Position numbers and translations under genes: made by a program
Notes under the pieces: model-generated
Database searches by the model: none
What the model was told of the DNA's origin: nothing
Seen by the model: the letters and a program-made list of their open reading frames with translations, nothing else
Source: Callaeas wilsoni
Taxonomy: Eukaryota > Chordata > Aves > Passeriformes > Callaeidae
Assembly: GCA_013398955.1 (NCBI GenBank)
Contig: VWPU01009485.1
Coordinates: forward strand, 1 to 64,000
Direction of reading: 5' to 3'
DNA length: 64,000 nucleotides
Shown here: piece after piece, positions 63,673-64,000 of the stretch
Position numbering within the stretch: the first letter of the stretch is position 1
Layout of the letters: each line of letters starts with the position of its first letter

Positions 63673-64000
63673 AGTAATAGCAGGGCAGATCTGCTCTTTT
63701 GTTTACATTTGCTGCTATACCAAGGCATCAATGCCCACCACCCTAAAAAAGGGTACAGATCTTTAAAATTCAATCAAGTTTCACACCTGGGAGAGGGATT
63801 TAAAAAAAATAACAAAATTACAACACATCTCCTCCACAGCTATTGAACACAGCTACTGCTCAAATGAACAAGCAGTGCAGTTCTTGGAGTCCCTCAGAAA
63901 CCCAAGGACCTGCTAACGGTGTCCCCACTAGCAGTACGTTGTGCTCACTAATAGATTGCCACAAATCCCACTTCTAAAAACTACCACTGCACAGAGGAAC
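63673..64000. other. non-coding sequence at right edge
   Basis: Returns to AT-rich composition with no recognisable repeat, exon or RNA gene. A GTTTACAT forkhead-like motif near 63701 is of the kind expected by chance. Confidence 0.6.

Noticed and set aside
1..64000. CRISPR arrays, operons, insertion sequences, phage or bacterial defence systems
   Set aside because: The sequence is vertebrate nuclear DNA; I saw no regularly spaced repeats and no clusters of coding genes.
1..64000. Endogenous retrovirus or LTR element
   Set aside because: I saw no paired long terminal repeats, primer-binding site or retroviral coding remnants. A diverged solo LTR could still be missed by eye.

Overview
The window looks like ordinary non-coding nuclear DNA from a bird. 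The evidence is a set of 3' ends and 3' fragments of CR1 retrotransposons, the dominant LINE family of bird genomes and also present in other sauropsids. They carry the family's recognisable tail (variants of CATAGAATGGTTTGGGTTGGAAGGGACC on the antisense strand). The rest is AT-rich, CpG-poor sequence with short homopolymers, no bacterial-style gene packing, no operons, and no rRNA or tRNA gene that I could recognise. I cannot name the species or the host gene.

Layout. From 1 to about 62.6 kb I see no coding exon I can defend. Eight CR1 pieces are scattered through it. Six are in minus orientation (about 4.2, 11.4, 17.0, 20.9, 24.1 and 50.4 kb) and two in plus (45.4 and 52.5 kb). The longest is the roughly 520-base copy at 50.4 kb. 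Between them lie unique sequence, a few small tandem duplications, AT-rich and poly-A/T tracts, one compound TA/TG microsatellite at 60.4 kb, and some TAAT-rich stretches that could be conserved non-coding elements. Open frames reach about 170 codons from an ATG, but none resembles a protein I know, and almost all are what chance would give in 64 kb.

The last 1.4 kb differs from the rest. It holds a short CpG-rich patch with a NotI site (62.64-62.82 kb), a long A/purine tract (63.1-63.2 kb), an imperfect RFX X-box close to a perfect palindromic CRE (63.46-63.50 kb), and a possible 5' splice site (63.67 kb). Together these suggest, without proving, the promoter or first-exon neighbourhood of a gene. 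The rest of the window would then be upstream flank (plus-strand gene) or first intron (minus-strand gene).

The clearest oddity is technical. At 63,332-63,380 a perfect 24-base direct repeat flanks a single N, which looks like two overlapping contig ends joined without merging, so one copy is probably not in the real genome. I found no new biological system here.
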